This document shows, piece by piece, positions 27,433 to 36,295 of a DNA stretch of 64,000 bases. A program made the translations under genes and the position numbers. Position 1 is the stretch's first letter; every line of letters begins with the position of its first letter. Where the stretch lies: contig CALUTW010000010.1 in the NCBI GenBank assembly GCA_944323805.1, forward strand, positions 1 to 64,000, written 5' to 3'. The stretch comes from an uncultured Bacteroidales bacterium (GTDB taxonomy: Bacteria > Bacteroidota > Bacteroidia > Bacteroidales > UBA932). The notes beneath the pieces were generated by a model. That model did no database searches. It saw only the letters and a list, made by a program, of their open reading frames with translations, and had not been told where the DNA came from.

Positions 27433-29052
27433 ATGAAAAAATCTATTGCAGCCTTTCTTTCCTTGGCGGCCATGATTGCCTGCCAGAAGACTGAAAATCC
27501 TGGACTACAGGATTACAGTACCGTAAAAATCGCTCCTGTGATTACAAAGGTCACGGATGTCAACTTCGAGGAAGGAGACATGATAGGTCTCACAATCATG
27601 CGCGGGGACGCGGCATATGCCGAGAATGAGCCTCTGACTTTCTCTGACGGGGTATTTTCCGGCAATCTCCTGTGGTATGCCGAAGCCGCCGAGACATCCG
27701 ACATTACGGCCTATTATCCGTACAGCGCCGACGGTATGCCTGCGACATTTTCAGTTGCCGCAGACCAGACAGGAAGCGGCTATCAGGCTTCTGACCTTAT
27801 TGCCGGCACAAAACCGGATGTGACTCCTTCCGCAACTGCCGTCACGGTCAATTTCAGGCATCTTCTTACAAAGATTCTGCTGAACATAACCAATGATTCT
27901 GGCTCTGAAATCACTGCAGTAAAACTTTCCGGCTCGAAACTTACTGCAGATGTCAATCTCGACGCCCTTACCGTATCTGTCAGTGACGCTGCCGAAGCTG
28001 AAGACATCACTGCCCAGGCTGTATCTGCCGGCAGCCAGTACCGCGCGATTGTCATCCCGCAGACAGTGGCATTCAGGCTTTCCGTCACTACTGCAGACGG
28101 CAAGACACTCGGACAGGACCTGGCATCTACAGAACTGAAATCCGGCGGACAATATGCCATGACAGCAAGAATCACTCAGGAAGGACTGAAAGTGACAGTG
28201 GCCGGAGAAATAGACAACTGGACCGATGAAGGGGAAATAGGTCCTGATGTGCCTTCGGAAGAAGTGACATTCGAGGAGTTCGACGGATACTTCATCTATG
28301 ACGGAGAAAGGTACAATACCGTAACTCTCGCAAACGGCTCAGTATGGATGGCAGAGCCTATGCGCTATATCCCTGAAGGCTACACACCTTCGTCAGACCC
28401 GACAGCCGACAGCCACATATGGTATCCGTACATGCTTGAAAATGACGGGGAAGCCACTTCCATCAATGCAAGCCGCGCCGTAGCGCTTACCGATGAAGAG
28501 TCCATAAAGGAAAAAGGATATCTGTATGACTGGGCCATTGCATTAGGCACAGATGAAATAACTCCTGAAAATGCCGTGACGTTCGAAGGGGCACAGGGAA
28601 TCTGCCCTCCGGGATGGCACATCCCGACAAGAGCGGACTTCTTCAATCTATGCGGACTGTCCAATGCCGCCCAGGGCGAGACCGGGAACCAGATAAATGA
28701 AGAAGCCCTTTTCTATGACAGCACCTATGGAGGAGGAAAATGGACTTCATATGATGAGGCCGGATGGAATTATGTCCTCACAGGAGCAAGGATGAAATCA
28801 TCTTATACAGGTACTGCGAAATACCAGCTCACACAGCTGTATTCCGGTAACACCTCACTTGAAGATATGTATGGCCAATCAGGGTTGACATACATAATGT
28901 CATCAACTTTCTATAAGTCCGGAACCAGCAACCTGCAGTTCTTCGCACAAATGACAACATTCTCAAAGACTTATCCGGAGGGACGCATCAATGTGTCATT
29001 TGCCCACTATGAATCCGGAGTCCAGCTCCGCTGCGTGAAAGATGCCGAATAG
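27433..29052 (+). CDS. Fimbrillin-like lipoprotein with C-terminal FISUMP domain
   Basis: The 539-residue protein has a lipobox (AAMIAC near residue 17). Residues ~25-265 resemble the fimbrillin/Mfa-like fold of Bacteroidales surface proteins (EEGDMIGLTIMRGDAAYAENEPLTF, RHLLTKILLNITND and AIVIPQTV are the landmarks). Residues ~285-539 match the FISUMP (Fibrobacter succinogenes major paralogous) domain: GSVWMAEPMRYIPEG, KGYLYDWAIALG, GICPPGWHIPTRADF and a final VQLRCVKD. The first part suggests surface display; the FISUMP module has no defined ligand. It begins 44 bases after the barrel gene and is probably the last gene of the receptor operon. The ATG at 27433 starts the lipoprotein signal; upstream in-frame ATGs lie inside or next to the previous gene. 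Confidence 0.82.
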   Translation: MKKSIAAFLSLAAMIACQKTENPGLQDYSTVKIAPVITKVTDVNFEEGDMIGLTIMRGDAAYAENEPLTFSDGVFSGNLLWYAEAAETSDITAYYPYSADGMPATFSVAADQTGSGYQASDLIAGTKPDVTPSATAVTVNFRHLLTKILLNITNDSGSEITAVKLSGSKLTADVNLDALTVSVSDAAEAEDITAQAVSAGSQYRAIVIPQTVAFRLSVTTADGKTLGQDLASTELKSGGQYAMTARITQEGLKVTVAGEIDNWTDEGEIGPDVPSEEVTFEEFDGYFIYDGERYNTVTLANGSVWMAEPMRYIPEGYTPSSDPTADSHIWYPYMLENDGEATSINASRAVALTDEESIKEKGYLYDWAIALGTDEITPENAVTFEGAQGICPPGWHIPTRADFFNLCGLSNAAQGETGNQINEEALFYDSTYGGGKWTSYDEAGWNYVLTGARMKSSYTGTAKYQLTQLYSGNTSLEDMYGQSGLTYIMSSTFYKSGTSNLQFFAQMTTFSKTYPEGRINVSFAHYESGVQLRCVKDAE

Positions 29053-29075
29053 CCATATCTGTGGCGCATAAACAA

Positions 29076-29116
29076 GAAATCCGGAGACGCATTCCATGAA
29101 TGTATCTCCGGATTTC
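29076..29116. terminator. Terminator between the FISUMP gene and clpB
   Basis: GAAATCCGGAGA and TCTCCGGATTTC form a 12-bp stem, extended inside by near-complementary bases. The T/A-rich outer parts let it serve both convergent genes. Confidence 0.75.
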
Positions 29117-29160
29117 CATTATTCCACGGCACGGAGCCAATGAGGGACACCATAAAGGCA

Positions 29161-31353
29161 TCACTTTCTGTCACTGACTGTTATCTGCCCGTCCTTGACG
29201 TCAATCTCGATGACCGAATCCCTGTGGACACGCCCGTCCAGTATCTCCTTTGCAAGGATATTGACAAGCTCACGCTGCATAAGCCTCTTGATAGGCCTTG
29301 CCCCGTATGCCGGCTCGTAGCCCTTGGTACTCATATAGTCTACGAACCCGTCGGTAAACGTGATGGTCACGCCGTTCTGAGAGAGCTTCTTCTTCAGGTC
29401 ATCCATCTGCAGGTGCAGGATGTCGCGGATATCCTTCTGTGAAAGCGGCTCGAACATTATGATTTCATCAATCCTGTTGAGGAATTCCGGACGCACCGTC
29501 TTCTTCAGGATATCTATGACATCTTTCTTGCACTCGAGCAACATTTCTTCCCTCTTCTCCCTCGCGGCCTTTTCTGCAGAAGGATCCGCGTCTTTAAGCC
29601 CGACTGCCGGCAGCCTGTCCATATAGCTCTGGATGATTTCCGCACCGACATTCGAAGTCATTATCAGGATAGTGTTCTTGAAATCGACCGTACGGCCCTT
29701 GTTATCTGTCAGACGGCCGTCATCCAGCACCTGCAGCAGGATATTGAACACGTCGGGATGTGCTTTCTCTATCTCGTCCAGAAGGATGACCGAATAAGGC
29801 TTGCGCCTTACTGCCTCTGTCAGCTGACCGCCTTCATCATATCCGACATATCCCGGAGGCGCACCTACAAGACGGCTTACGGAATGACGCTCCTGATATT
29901 CGCTCATGTCGATACGGGTAATCATGTTTTCATCATTGAACAGGAACTCGGCCAGAGCCTTTGCAAGCTCGGTCTTTCCGACACCGGTAGTACCCATGAA
30001 CAGGAATGAACCTATCGGCCGTTTCTCGTTCTGCAGTCCGGCACGGCTTCTGCGCACGGCATCCGACACGGCGGCAATCGCCTGGTCCTGCCCGACTACC
30101 CTCTTATGGAGCTCATCCTCCATGCGGAGCAGCTTCTCCCGCTCGCTTTCCAGCATCCTCTTTACAGGTATGCCTGTCCATTTAGCCACGACCTCCGCGA
30201 TATCCTCCGGAGTGACAGCCTCTGTAATGATAGGGTCCTTGATGGACGCCTGCCTCGCAGTAAGCTCGTCTATCTTCTTCTTGGTATCGGCCATCTTGCC
30301 GTAGCGTATCTCGGCTACCTTGCCGTAATCCCCTGCCCTCTCGGCATTCTGTGCCTCTATCTTATAATCCTCCATCTTCTGCCGGGCTTCCTGAAGATTG
30401 GAAAGTATGCCTTTCTCCTCCTCCCATTTCTTCATCAGCACTTCTTTCCGGCTGTTAAGCTCCGCAAGGTCTTCCTTTATCTTGTCCATCTTCATGGACA
30501 CGCCCTCGCGCTTGATGGCCTCCTTCTCTATTTCAAGCTGACGTATCTTGCTGTTGAGGTCATCTATCGGCTCAGGTACGGAGTTCATTTCCAGACGAAG
30601 CCGGGATGCAGCCTCATCGACCAGGTCAATGGCCTTGTCCGGCAGGAACCTGTTGGTAATATACCTGTGGGAAAGCTCCACCGCCGCAATCAGGGCATCA
30701 TCCTCGATACGCACCTTATGATGGTTCTCATACCTTTCTTTCAGTCCCCTCAGGATGGAAATGGACTCTGCCGGAGTCGGCTCGTCCACCATGACCATCT
30801 GGAACCTTCTTTCCAGGGCCTTGTCAGTCTCGAAATATTTCTGGTACTCGTCAAGTGTGGTCGAACCGATTGTCCTCAGCTCGCCCCTTGCCAACGCAGG
30901 TTTAAGAATGTTCGAAGCATCCATTGCTCCTGAAGTCCGTCCGGCACCGACAAGTGTATGTATCTCATCTATGAACAGGATGATTTTCCCGTCGCTGTCA
31001 ACCACTTCCTTGACTACGCCCTTGAGCCTCTCCTCGAATTCGCCCTGATACTTTGCTCCGGCAATCAGTGCACCGAGATCAAGGGAATAGATTTTCTTGT
31101 CCTTAAGGTTTTCCGGCACCTGCCCGTCAACAATCTTCTGGGCTATGCCTTCAGAGATGGCCGTCTTGCCGACACCCGGCTCTCCGACCAGTATAGGATT
31201 GTTCTTGGTCCTTCTGCTCAATATCTGGAGGACCCTCCTTATTTCCTCGTCCCTGCCTATGACAGGATCGAGCTTGCCCTGAGCCGCCTTCTCGTTCAGG
31301 TTAACGGCAAATCTGCCCAGGTTTTCAAGTTTATTGTTATTGCTGTTCTCCAT
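29161..31353 (-). CDS. clpB: ClpB disaggregase lacking the N-terminal domain
   Basis: The 730-residue protein has both AAA+ rings of the ClpB/Hsp104 unfoldase: Walker A1 GEPGVGKT (57-64), Walker B1 ILFIDEIH (125-132), a coiled-coil middle domain (~252-372) that identifies ClpB rather than ClpA/C, Walker A2 GTTGVGKT (454-461; Pro is usual at the third position) and [11 protein letters not shown]. It works with DnaK to extract proteins from aggregates. The chain starts about ten residues before the first AAA domain, at [14 protein letters not shown], where typical bacterial ClpB (about 860 residues) has some 150 residues of Clp_N domain. No Clp_N-coding sequence is seen in any frame upstream. 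It thus resembles the natural short isoform of other bacteria. An ATG at 31371 would add only six residues. Confidence 0.93.
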   Translation of the reverse strand: MENSNNNKLENLGRFAVNLNEKAAQGKLDPVIGRDEEIRRVLQILSRRTKNNPILVGEPGVGKTAISEGIAQKIVDGQVPENLKDKKIYSLDLGALIAGAKYQGEFEERLKGVVKEVVDSDGKIILFIDEIHTLVGAGRTSGAMDASNILKPALARGELRTIGSTTLDEYQKYFETDKALERRFQMVMVDEPTPAESISILRGLKERYENHHKVRIEDDALIAAVELSHRYITNRFLPDKAIDLVDEAASRLRLEMNSVPEPIDDLNSKIRQLEIEKEAIKREGVSMKMDKIKEDLAELNSRKEVLMKKWEEEKGILSNLQEARQKMEDYKIEAQNAERAGDYGKVAEIRYGKMADTKKKIDELTARQASIKDPIITEAVTPEDIAEVVAKWTGIPVKRMLESEREKLLRMEDELHKRVVGQDQAIAAVSDAVRRSRAGLQNEKRPIGSFLFMGTTGVGKTELAKALAEFLFNDENMITRIDMSEYQERHSVSRLVGAPPGYVGYDEGGQLTEAVRRKPYSVILLDEIEKAHPDVFNILLQVLDDGRLTDNKGRTVDFKNTILIMTSNVGAEIIQSYMDRLPAVGLKDADPSAEKAAREKREEMLLECKKDVIDILKKTVRPEFLNRIDEIIMFEPLSQKDIRDILHLQMDDLKKKLSQNGVTITFTDGFVDYMSTKGYEPAYGARPIKRLMQRELVNILAKEILDGRVHRDSVIEIDVKDGQITVSDRK

Positions 31354-31473
31354 AATGCATCTCCTTTTCACGCTCTTCCGGGCATTCGGGATGCAGCCTT
31401 TCCAGGATTCATTCCCGCGGCATCTGAAGTATCTGTCCGGAGTCCCGGGCCCCGGAACATCCCCAATCAGAAA

Positions 31474-31503
31474 TAGCCGTCTGCTCGAAAGAACAAACGG
31501 CTA
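31474..31503 (-). terminator. Terminator of the secG operon
   Basis: TAGCCGTTTGTTC and its partner GAGCAGACGGCTA form a 13-bp stem with a four-base loop (two G-T pairs), followed on the minus strand by TTTCT. It lies between the secG stop and clpB. Confidence 0.7.
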
Positions 31504-31602
31504 TAGTCAAATTATATTCCACTTGTCCGGAACTGACATTTTGTCATGATTCCGGCCGGGACAATATCACTGCCCTGGATACGGCAGAGACAGCAAATGG
31601 TC

Positions 31603-31965
31603 CTATTCTGCTTCCGTTGCCGGGGCCTCCTGTGCCGGATCAGCCTGCTGTACAGGAACTGACGGGAACTCCGGAGCCTGCTCTGTCGCAACGTTCTCTA
31701 TCTTTTCAGTGACATCTATCTCGCTTCTTCCGGACCCGCCCGTAGCGAATGTCGTAACAATAGAAGCAACGAAGATGAAGGCGACAAGCCCCCATGTAAC
31801 CTTTTCAAGGATATCTGCAGTCTTGCGCACTCCGAAAGTCTGGTTGCCGACAGCAAAATTGCTTGCCAGACCGCCCCCTTTGCTGTTCTGAAGCAGCACC
31901 ACAATCGTCAGGAGCACGCTTGCGAGAATCACAAATACCGTAAGGATAGTAAATACGATACCCAT
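31603..31965 (-). CDS. secG: Preprotein translocase subunit SecG
   Basis: The 120-residue protein has the two transmembrane helices of SecG (residues ~1-23 and ~53-75), linked by the conserved loop LLQNSKGGGLASNF and GVRKTADILEK. It assists SecYE in protein export at the inner membrane. The tail after residue 80 is acidic and rich in Glu, Pro, Gln and Ala (EQAPEFPSVPVQQADPAQEAPA), a longer disordered extension than in enterobacterial SecG. It is the last gene of a four-gene operon, 6 bases after the TPR-like gene. Confidence 0.93.
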   Translation of the reverse strand: MGIVFTILTVFVILASVLLTIVVLLQNSKGGGLASNFAVGNQTFGVRKTADILEKVTWGLVAFIFVASIVTTFATGGSGRSEIDVTEKIENVATEQAPEFPSVPVQQADPAQEAPATEAE

Positions 31966-31971
31966 AGTCTG

Positions 31972-32556
31972 TTATCTTTTTGTTTGATTTTCCGAATCAA
32001 GTTTTTCAATAAGGGCTGCAAAGTAAGCATTTTTTTCCGGATATGCCAAAATTAGTTTGGAATAAATGTCCCTTGCCCGGTCGCAGTAGCCCTGGTCCGC
32101 ATATATCTGTGCAAGAGTCTCCGTATAGAAGGCAAGGTCCGGTGCGCTTTCAGGGGACTCCCTGTGCTCATTGACGGCATTTGCGGATGAAAAGCCGGAA
32201 AACACGACGTCCTCCTCCTTCCTGACGCGGTCATACTGCTCCTGAGTGAAATAATCCCCTCCGGCAACCCGTACCTGCTTGGGCTTGAATTCATTGCTTA
32301 TACGCTTCAGGATTACGGACAAGGCGGCGTCAGCGCAGTCCTCCTTCCTGGAAGACCTTACAATATCCGCAATTATCCGCCTTGAACCGACATACAATGC
32401 GGCATCAGCATACTGCTCATATCCCCAGTCTCCCCCGCCGGCCTTGCTCATACGTTCGCACAGCTCCTTTCTTGCCGCTCCGAACCACGGGTAGAGATTG
32501 ACGACCCCGGCAAGCTCCTCTATCGAGATTTTCTTCAGATCGATATATCCTTCCAT
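31972..32556 (-). CDS. TPR-like protein of the lptE-secG operon, function unknown
   Basis: The 194-residue protein has no signal peptide and is predicted cytoplasmic. The N-terminal part is helical (ISIEELAGVVNLYPWFGAAR), and the C-terminal segment ALAFYTETLAQIYADQGYCDRARDIYSKLILAYPEKNAYFAALIEKL-like region (here DLAFYTETLAQIYADQG and ARDIYSKLILAYPEK) forms one tetratricopeptide-type helical pair. Proteins of this sort lie between lptE and secG in other Bacteroidales as I recall. A role as an adaptor for the Sec machinery is possible but unsupported. Gaps to its neighbours are 10 and 6 bases. Confidence 0.75.
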   Translation of the reverse strand: MEGYIDLKKISIEELAGVVNLYPWFGAARKELCERMSKAGGGDWGYEQYADAALYVGSRRIIADIVRSSRKEDCADAALSVILKRISNEFKPKQVRVAGGDYFTQEQYDRVRKEEDVVFSGFSSANAVNEHRESPESAPDLAFYTETLAQIYADQGYCDRARDIYSKLILAYPEKNAYFAALIEKLDSENQTKR

Positions 32557-32566
32557 GCCAGAATGT

Positions 32567-33091
32567 CTACCAGTTAGCTACAGTCGCATTGAATATGTCC
32601 TCAATCAGCGTCTCTATGATATCCTCGCACAGCCCCGACTCCACCGCATCCAGTGACTGCATGGAATCATAGTCTGCATATGCCGAGAACGACTTCTCGA
32701 AATCATCTTCAGGATATTTCCTGTTGGTAAAATAAATCTTCACGGTAACGGTCAGCCTGTTCTGGGCAGCCACCTCGTCCGCCGTGACCGCAGTCGCACG
32801 CACGTCATATCCGGTTATCTCCCCCGAAATCTCCAGGTCGCCGTCCATGTCCACCTGCTCCAGCCTTGTCAGCCTCTGGAACTGGTCCTTCAGGGCCTCC
32901 GTAATGTCATTGCTCAGGGAAGGATTTACCCTCAGGGCCTTGTATTCAAAATAATTGATGGTAACAGTATATACGTCCGGCTGGATGGATGTCCCTGAAA
33001 ACGAATATATGCCGCAGGACTGCAGCAGAGGGGCGGTACATGCGAGCACTACAGCCGCCGCAAACCATGAAAAGAATGTCCTTGACTTCAT
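32567..33091 (-). CDS. lptE: LptE-family lipopolysaccharide-assembly lipoprotein
   Basis: The 174-residue protein has a lipobox (LLQSC near residue 26) followed by GIYSFSGTSI, the characteristic start of the Bacteroidota LptE family, then DVYTVTINYFEY and a mixed alpha/beta body with a C-terminal helical part (CEDIIETLIEDIFNATV). LptE plugs and assists the LptD channel in moving lipopolysaccharide to the outer leaflet of the outer membrane. The gene is 24 bases downstream of the sigma-54 activator and 10 bases upstream of the TPR-like gene, so it is in the same operon. Confidence 0.87.
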   Translation of the reverse strand: MKSRTFFSWFAAAVVLACTAPLLQSCGIYSFSGTSIQPDVYTVTINYFEYKALRVNPSLSNDITEALKDQFQRLTRLEQVDMDGDLEISGEITGYDVRATAVTADEVAAQNRLTVTVKIYFTNRKYPEDDFEKSFSAYADYDSMQSLDAVESGLCEDIIETLIEDIFNATVANW

Positions 33092-33115
33092 ATCTGTCTT
33101 TGTGTTCTTGTCGTA

Positions 33116-34390
33116 TTATGATTCCCCGTCCATGTTCTTGAGCTTCCTGTACAGGGTCCTCTCCGAGATTCCGAGTTCAGCAGCGGCAAGCTTCCTGTTT
33201 CCCTTGTATTTTTCGAGGGCCTTCCTGATGAGGCCGGATCCGGCTTTCTGGAGAGAAAGGCTGTCGTCCTCGGCATCCGTTGCCGTCCTTGCCGCACCTT
33301 CGTCAAGGTCGATGGTCTTTCCCGACCAGTCCGGCGGCAGCTCCATGCCTTCGGCGTCCTGCCAGTCCGCCTCCTCCTTCTGTCCGTGCGGCTGGACAGG
33401 CCCAGAAGCCAGTGACTGGGGAATCTGACGCACATGGGCACTGCCGCCCAGCACAACCTCCTTGAGGTAATCAACTTCCTGTCTCAGCTGATATATCATC
33501 CTGATTACAGCCTCCCGCTCTGTCGGGCTGATCTGGTCTCCTGGATTCACGGCCTTGACCGGCAGTGTATTCGGATCATCCTTCGGGATATATCTGGCAA
33601 GGATCTCCGCATTTATCTCATACCTTTCTGTCCTGGACGACAGTTTTTCGGATTCAAGGGCAGAGACTGTCTCCGCAACATTCTTAAGCTGCCTGATATT
33701 GCCCGGCCATCTGTAGCTTTTCAGCAGGGCGACGGCATCGGGGGTCAGCGAAATCTTGCCCATCCCGTACTTTTCCGAAAAGTCCGATGCAAACTTCCTG
33801 AACAGCAGGTGTATGTCATCCTGGCGATCCCTGAGTGCCGGCATCAGTACCGGGACGGCATTAAGCCTGTAATACAGGTCTTCCCTGAACTTTCCCGAAG
33901 ACACCGCATGCATGAGATTGACATTTGTGGCAGCGACCACCCTCACATCGGTCTTGAGCACCTTGGATGACCCCACCCTTATGAATTCCCCAGACTGCAG
34001 CACACGCAGAAGCTTTGCCTGGGACGGCATCGGAAGCTCGCCTATCTCATCAAGGAAGAGAGTGCCTCCGTCAGCCTCCTCAAAATATCCCTTGCGCATC
34101 TCCACCGCACCCGTAAAGGAACCTTTTTCATGTCCGAAAAGCTCCGAGTCTATGGTCCCTTCCGGAATGGCCCCGCAATTTATCGCGAAGTATTTCCCGG
34201 TCCTTCTCCGGCTGTACTGGTGGATGATTTTCGGTATATTCTCCTTTCCGACTCCGCTTTCTCCGAAGATGAGGACAGTCAGGTCGGTAGGAGCAACGGC
34301 AACAGCTATGTCCAGGGCACGGTTGAGTGCGGGATCGTTGCCGATGATATCAAATTTGTTCTTTATGCTTTGCAGTTCCTGAGTCGTCAT
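33116..34390 (-). CDS. Sigma-54-dependent transcriptional activator without an N-terminal sensor domain
   Basis: The 424-residue protein starts almost directly with the AAA+ activator domain: Walker A GESGVGKE (43-50), the sigma-54-contacting loop as GSFTGA (90-95; GAFTGA is usual) and Walker B LFLDEIGEL near 111-119. A long linker (~300-385) leads to a Fis-type helix-turn-helix at the end (LAAAELGISERTLYRKLK). There is no receiver, GAF or PAS domain, so activity is likely set by expression level or a separate partner. It heads the lptE-secG operon, which suggests envelope or secretion stress control. The ATG at 34390 lies only a few bases past the predicted transcription start, so the mRNA may be nearly leaderless; upstream in-frame codons cross the promoter and are rejected. 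Confidence 0.9.
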   Translation of the reverse strand: MTTQELQSIKNKFDIIGNDPALNRALDIAVAVAPTDLTVLIFGESGVGKENIPKIIHQYSRRRTGKYFAINCGAIPEGTIDSELFGHEKGSFTGAVEMRKGYFEEADGGTLFLDEIGELPMPSQAKLLRVLQSGEFIRVGSSKVLKTDVRVVAATNVNLMHAVSSGKFREDLYYRLNAVPVLMPALRDRQDDIHLLFRKFASDFSEKYGMGKISLTPDAVALLKSYRWPGNIRQLKNVAETVSALESEKLSSRTERYEINAEILARYIPKDDPNTLPVKAVNPGDQISPTEREAVIRMIYQLRQEVDYLKEVVLGGSAHVRQIPQSLASGPVQPHGQKEEADWQDAEGMELPPDWSGKTIDLDEGAARTATDAEDDSLSLQKAGSGLIRKALEKYKGNRKLAAAELGISERTLYRKLKNMDGES

Positions 34391-34396
34391 AATGCA

Positions 34397-34404
34397 CAAA
34401 GGTA
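34397..34404 (-). promoter_or_regulatory. -7 element (TACCTTTG) of the sigma-54 activator operon
   Basis: Read on the minus strand this is an exact TAnnTTTG match. It ends 7 bases before the ATG at 34390, leaving essentially no leader. The -33 region is weak (CTG about 21 bases upstream). Confidence 0.55.
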
Positions 34405-34455
34405 AGAAAAGGCGCGAAAAATATACAGGTAATGTCAAAAAATTAAAATTATGAT

Positions 34456-34463
34456 TATATTTG
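34456..34463 (+). promoter_or_regulatory. -7 element (TATATTTG) of the TPR/OmpA-like lipoprotein gene
   Basis: This is an exact TAnnTTTG match inside an A/T-rich region, about 90 bases before the ATG at 34554. The leader would be about 80 bases. No clear -33 TTG is seen. Confidence 0.55.
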
Positions 34464-34553
34464 CAATGATTACGCCTGCTGCACAAGGGCCGTGAAATAC
34501 GGATTCCAGGCCGCACAGGGATTCATGAACAAACCATTAATTCTTATATTGAA

Positions 34554-36200
34554 ATGAAAAGAGGAATCAAACTTTTGTCATCTGCCGTTCTCGGGCTTGC
34601 TGCCGTTGCGTGCAGCTCTCCTGAAAAGATGGCGGATATGGCAGAGAACGTGTCTGTCAAATGCGATCCTGCCGTTCTCGAAGTGGTAGCCGGGAATATT
34701 GATGCTACCGTAACTGTCACATATCCGGCTGACTATTTCCATCCGAAGGCTATCCTGGAGGTCACTCCTGTAATAGTATATGAAGGAGGGGAAGCAGCAA
34801 TGGAGCCTTTCGTATATCAGGGCGAGAAAGTTACGGACAACTACAAGGTCATCCCTTCAGACGGGTCCACAGTAACAGAGAAAGTACATTTCTCATATGT
34901 TCCGGGAATGGAGAAAAGCTACCTCGAACTCCGCGGGGTCGTGAAATACAAGAACAAATCAGTCAATCTTCCTGTGAAGAAGGCCGCTGACGGAGCCAAC
35001 ACCACCTATATGCTCGTCAACAAGGACGGCAAGCTCGACTTCAAGGCCGACAACTACCAGGAGATAATCAAGCAGACTGCAGAAGGACAGATTCTCTACA
35101 CCATAAACAGCTCGACTGTAAGGAACAGCCAGCTCAAGTCAGAGTCAATCAAGAGCTTCCAGGCTGCCCTCGATGAAATCAAGGGAAATGAGCGCAAAGA
35201 GCTCGTAAGCACGGATATCGTTGCATATGCTTCTCCTGACGGAAAGCAGGATCTCAACGCCAAGCTTTCAGACAGGCGTTCAAGCTCAGCCGAGAGGGCC
35301 TTCGGAAAGGTTACCAAGGGACATGAGGTAGAGGCTCCGGTAAATGTAAAGAGCATCGGGGAAGACTGGGAAGGCTTCCAGGAACTCGTCTCACAGTCTG
35401 ATATCGAAGACAAGGATCTCATCATCCGCGTCCTTTCAATGTACAGCGACCCTGATGTCCGCGAGCAGGAGATCAAGAACATGTCAGCAGTGTACAAGGT
35501 TCTTGCCAAGGAGATTCTTCCGGAACTCCGCCGCGCAAGATTCATCGCTAATGTAGAGTTTACCAACTACTCCAGCGAGGAGCTTCTCCAGCTTATAGAG
35601 GAGAATATCGATGTGCTTGACGAGGAGGCTCTTCTCCGCGCAGCTTCTGTTACAAAGGAGAATGCCGACAAGGAAAGCGTATACAAGAAGGCCATCGAGA
35701 AATTCAACAGCGACCGTGCTCAGTACAATCTTGCTGTCGTATACCTCAACGGAAACAAGCTTGATGCAGCGAAATCTGCTCTTGCAAAGGTTCAGGGCAA
35801 GGATGCCGACTGGCAGAATGCAATGGGAGTCGTAGCCCTCAGGGAAGGCAACAATGACGAGGCTGTCAAATACTTCAAGGCTGCCGCAAACCAGACTGCC
35901 AAGGAGAATCTTGCTGTCATCGATATCCTCAACGGCGATTATGCTGCCGCTGCTGCAAAGCTTGCAGATGCAAAGGGATGCTGCCACAACAAGACCCTCG
36001 CATATATTCTCGCAGGACAGCTTGACAAGGCCGCAGCTTCCGCAAAATGCGCAAGCCCGAGCGTTGCATATCTGAAAGCAGTGATAGCTGCCCGCCAGGG
36101 AAATGCCGAGGAAGTAAAGGCTAACCTTGAAACTGCAGGCAAGGACAGCAAGCTTGCTGAAAGAGCAGCCAAGGACGTTGAATTCGCACAGTACAGATAG
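34554..36200 (+). CDS. TPR lipoprotein with an OmpA-like central region, probably abundant
   Basis: The 548-residue protein has a lipobox (LAAVAC near residue 20). Residues ~25-145 are beta-rich. Residues ~175-340 contain an OmpA-like segment (YASPDGKQDLNAKLSDRRSSSAERAF) with the flanking pattern EDWEGFQELV seen in other Bacteroidales OmpA-like proteins. Residues ~365-548 are tetratricopeptide repeats (AQYNLAVVYLNGNKLDAAKSAL, GVVALREGNNDEAVKYF as landmarks). It probably anchors in the outer membrane and touches peptidoglycan or assembles other proteins. Its codons are strongly biased (GCT/GCA, CTT/CTC, AAG, ATC, with few AGG or ATA), unlike most neighbours, which suggests very high expression. 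It is monocistronic, with its own promoter and a strong terminator. Confidence 0.8.
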   Translation: MKRGIKLLSSAVLGLAAVACSSPEKMADMAENVSVKCDPAVLEVVAGNIDATVTVTYPADYFHPKAILEVTPVIVYEGGEAAMEPFVYQGEKVTDNYKVIPSDGSTVTEKVHFSYVPGMEKSYLELRGVVKYKNKSVNLPVKKAADGANTTYMLVNKDGKLDFKADNYQEIIKQTAEGQILYTINSSTVRNSQLKSESIKSFQAALDEIKGNERKELVSTDIVAYASPDGKQDLNAKLSDRRSSSAERAFGKVTKGHEVEAPVNVKSIGEDWEGFQELVSQSDIEDKDLIIRVLSMYSDPDVREQEIKNMSAVYKVLAKEILPELRRARFIANVEFTNYSSEELLQLIEENIDVLDEEALLRAASVTKENADKESVYKKAIEKFNSDRAQYNLAVVYLNGNKLDAAKSALAKVQGKDADWQNAMGVVALREGNNDEAVKYFKAAANQTAKENLAVIDILNGDYAAAAAKLADAKGCCHNKTLAYILAGQLDKAAASAKCASPSVAYLKAVIAARQGNAEEVKANLETAGKDSKLAERAAKDVEFAQYR

Positions 36201-36223
36201 TACTGCAGTAAATGCTGAAGAGA

Positions 36224-36257
36224 GAGGCTATGTGACACCACATGGCCTCTTTTTTTT
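36224..36257 (+). terminator. Strong terminator of the TPR lipoprotein gene
   Basis: GAGGCTATGTG and CACATGGCCTC form an 11-bp stem with one G-T pair, followed by eight T residues. Confidence 0.9.
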
Positions 36258-36258
36258 G

Positions 36259-36266
36259 TAAGTTTG
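36259..36266 (+). promoter_or_regulatory. -7 element (TAAGTTTG) of the fucosidase gene
   Basis: This is an exact TAnnTTTG match starting two bases after the T-run of the preceding terminator, and 30 bases before the ATG at 36296. The terminator stem occupies the place of a -33 element. Confidence 0.55.
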
Positions 36267-36295
36267 CAGACAAATCATACAGCACACCGACACAT

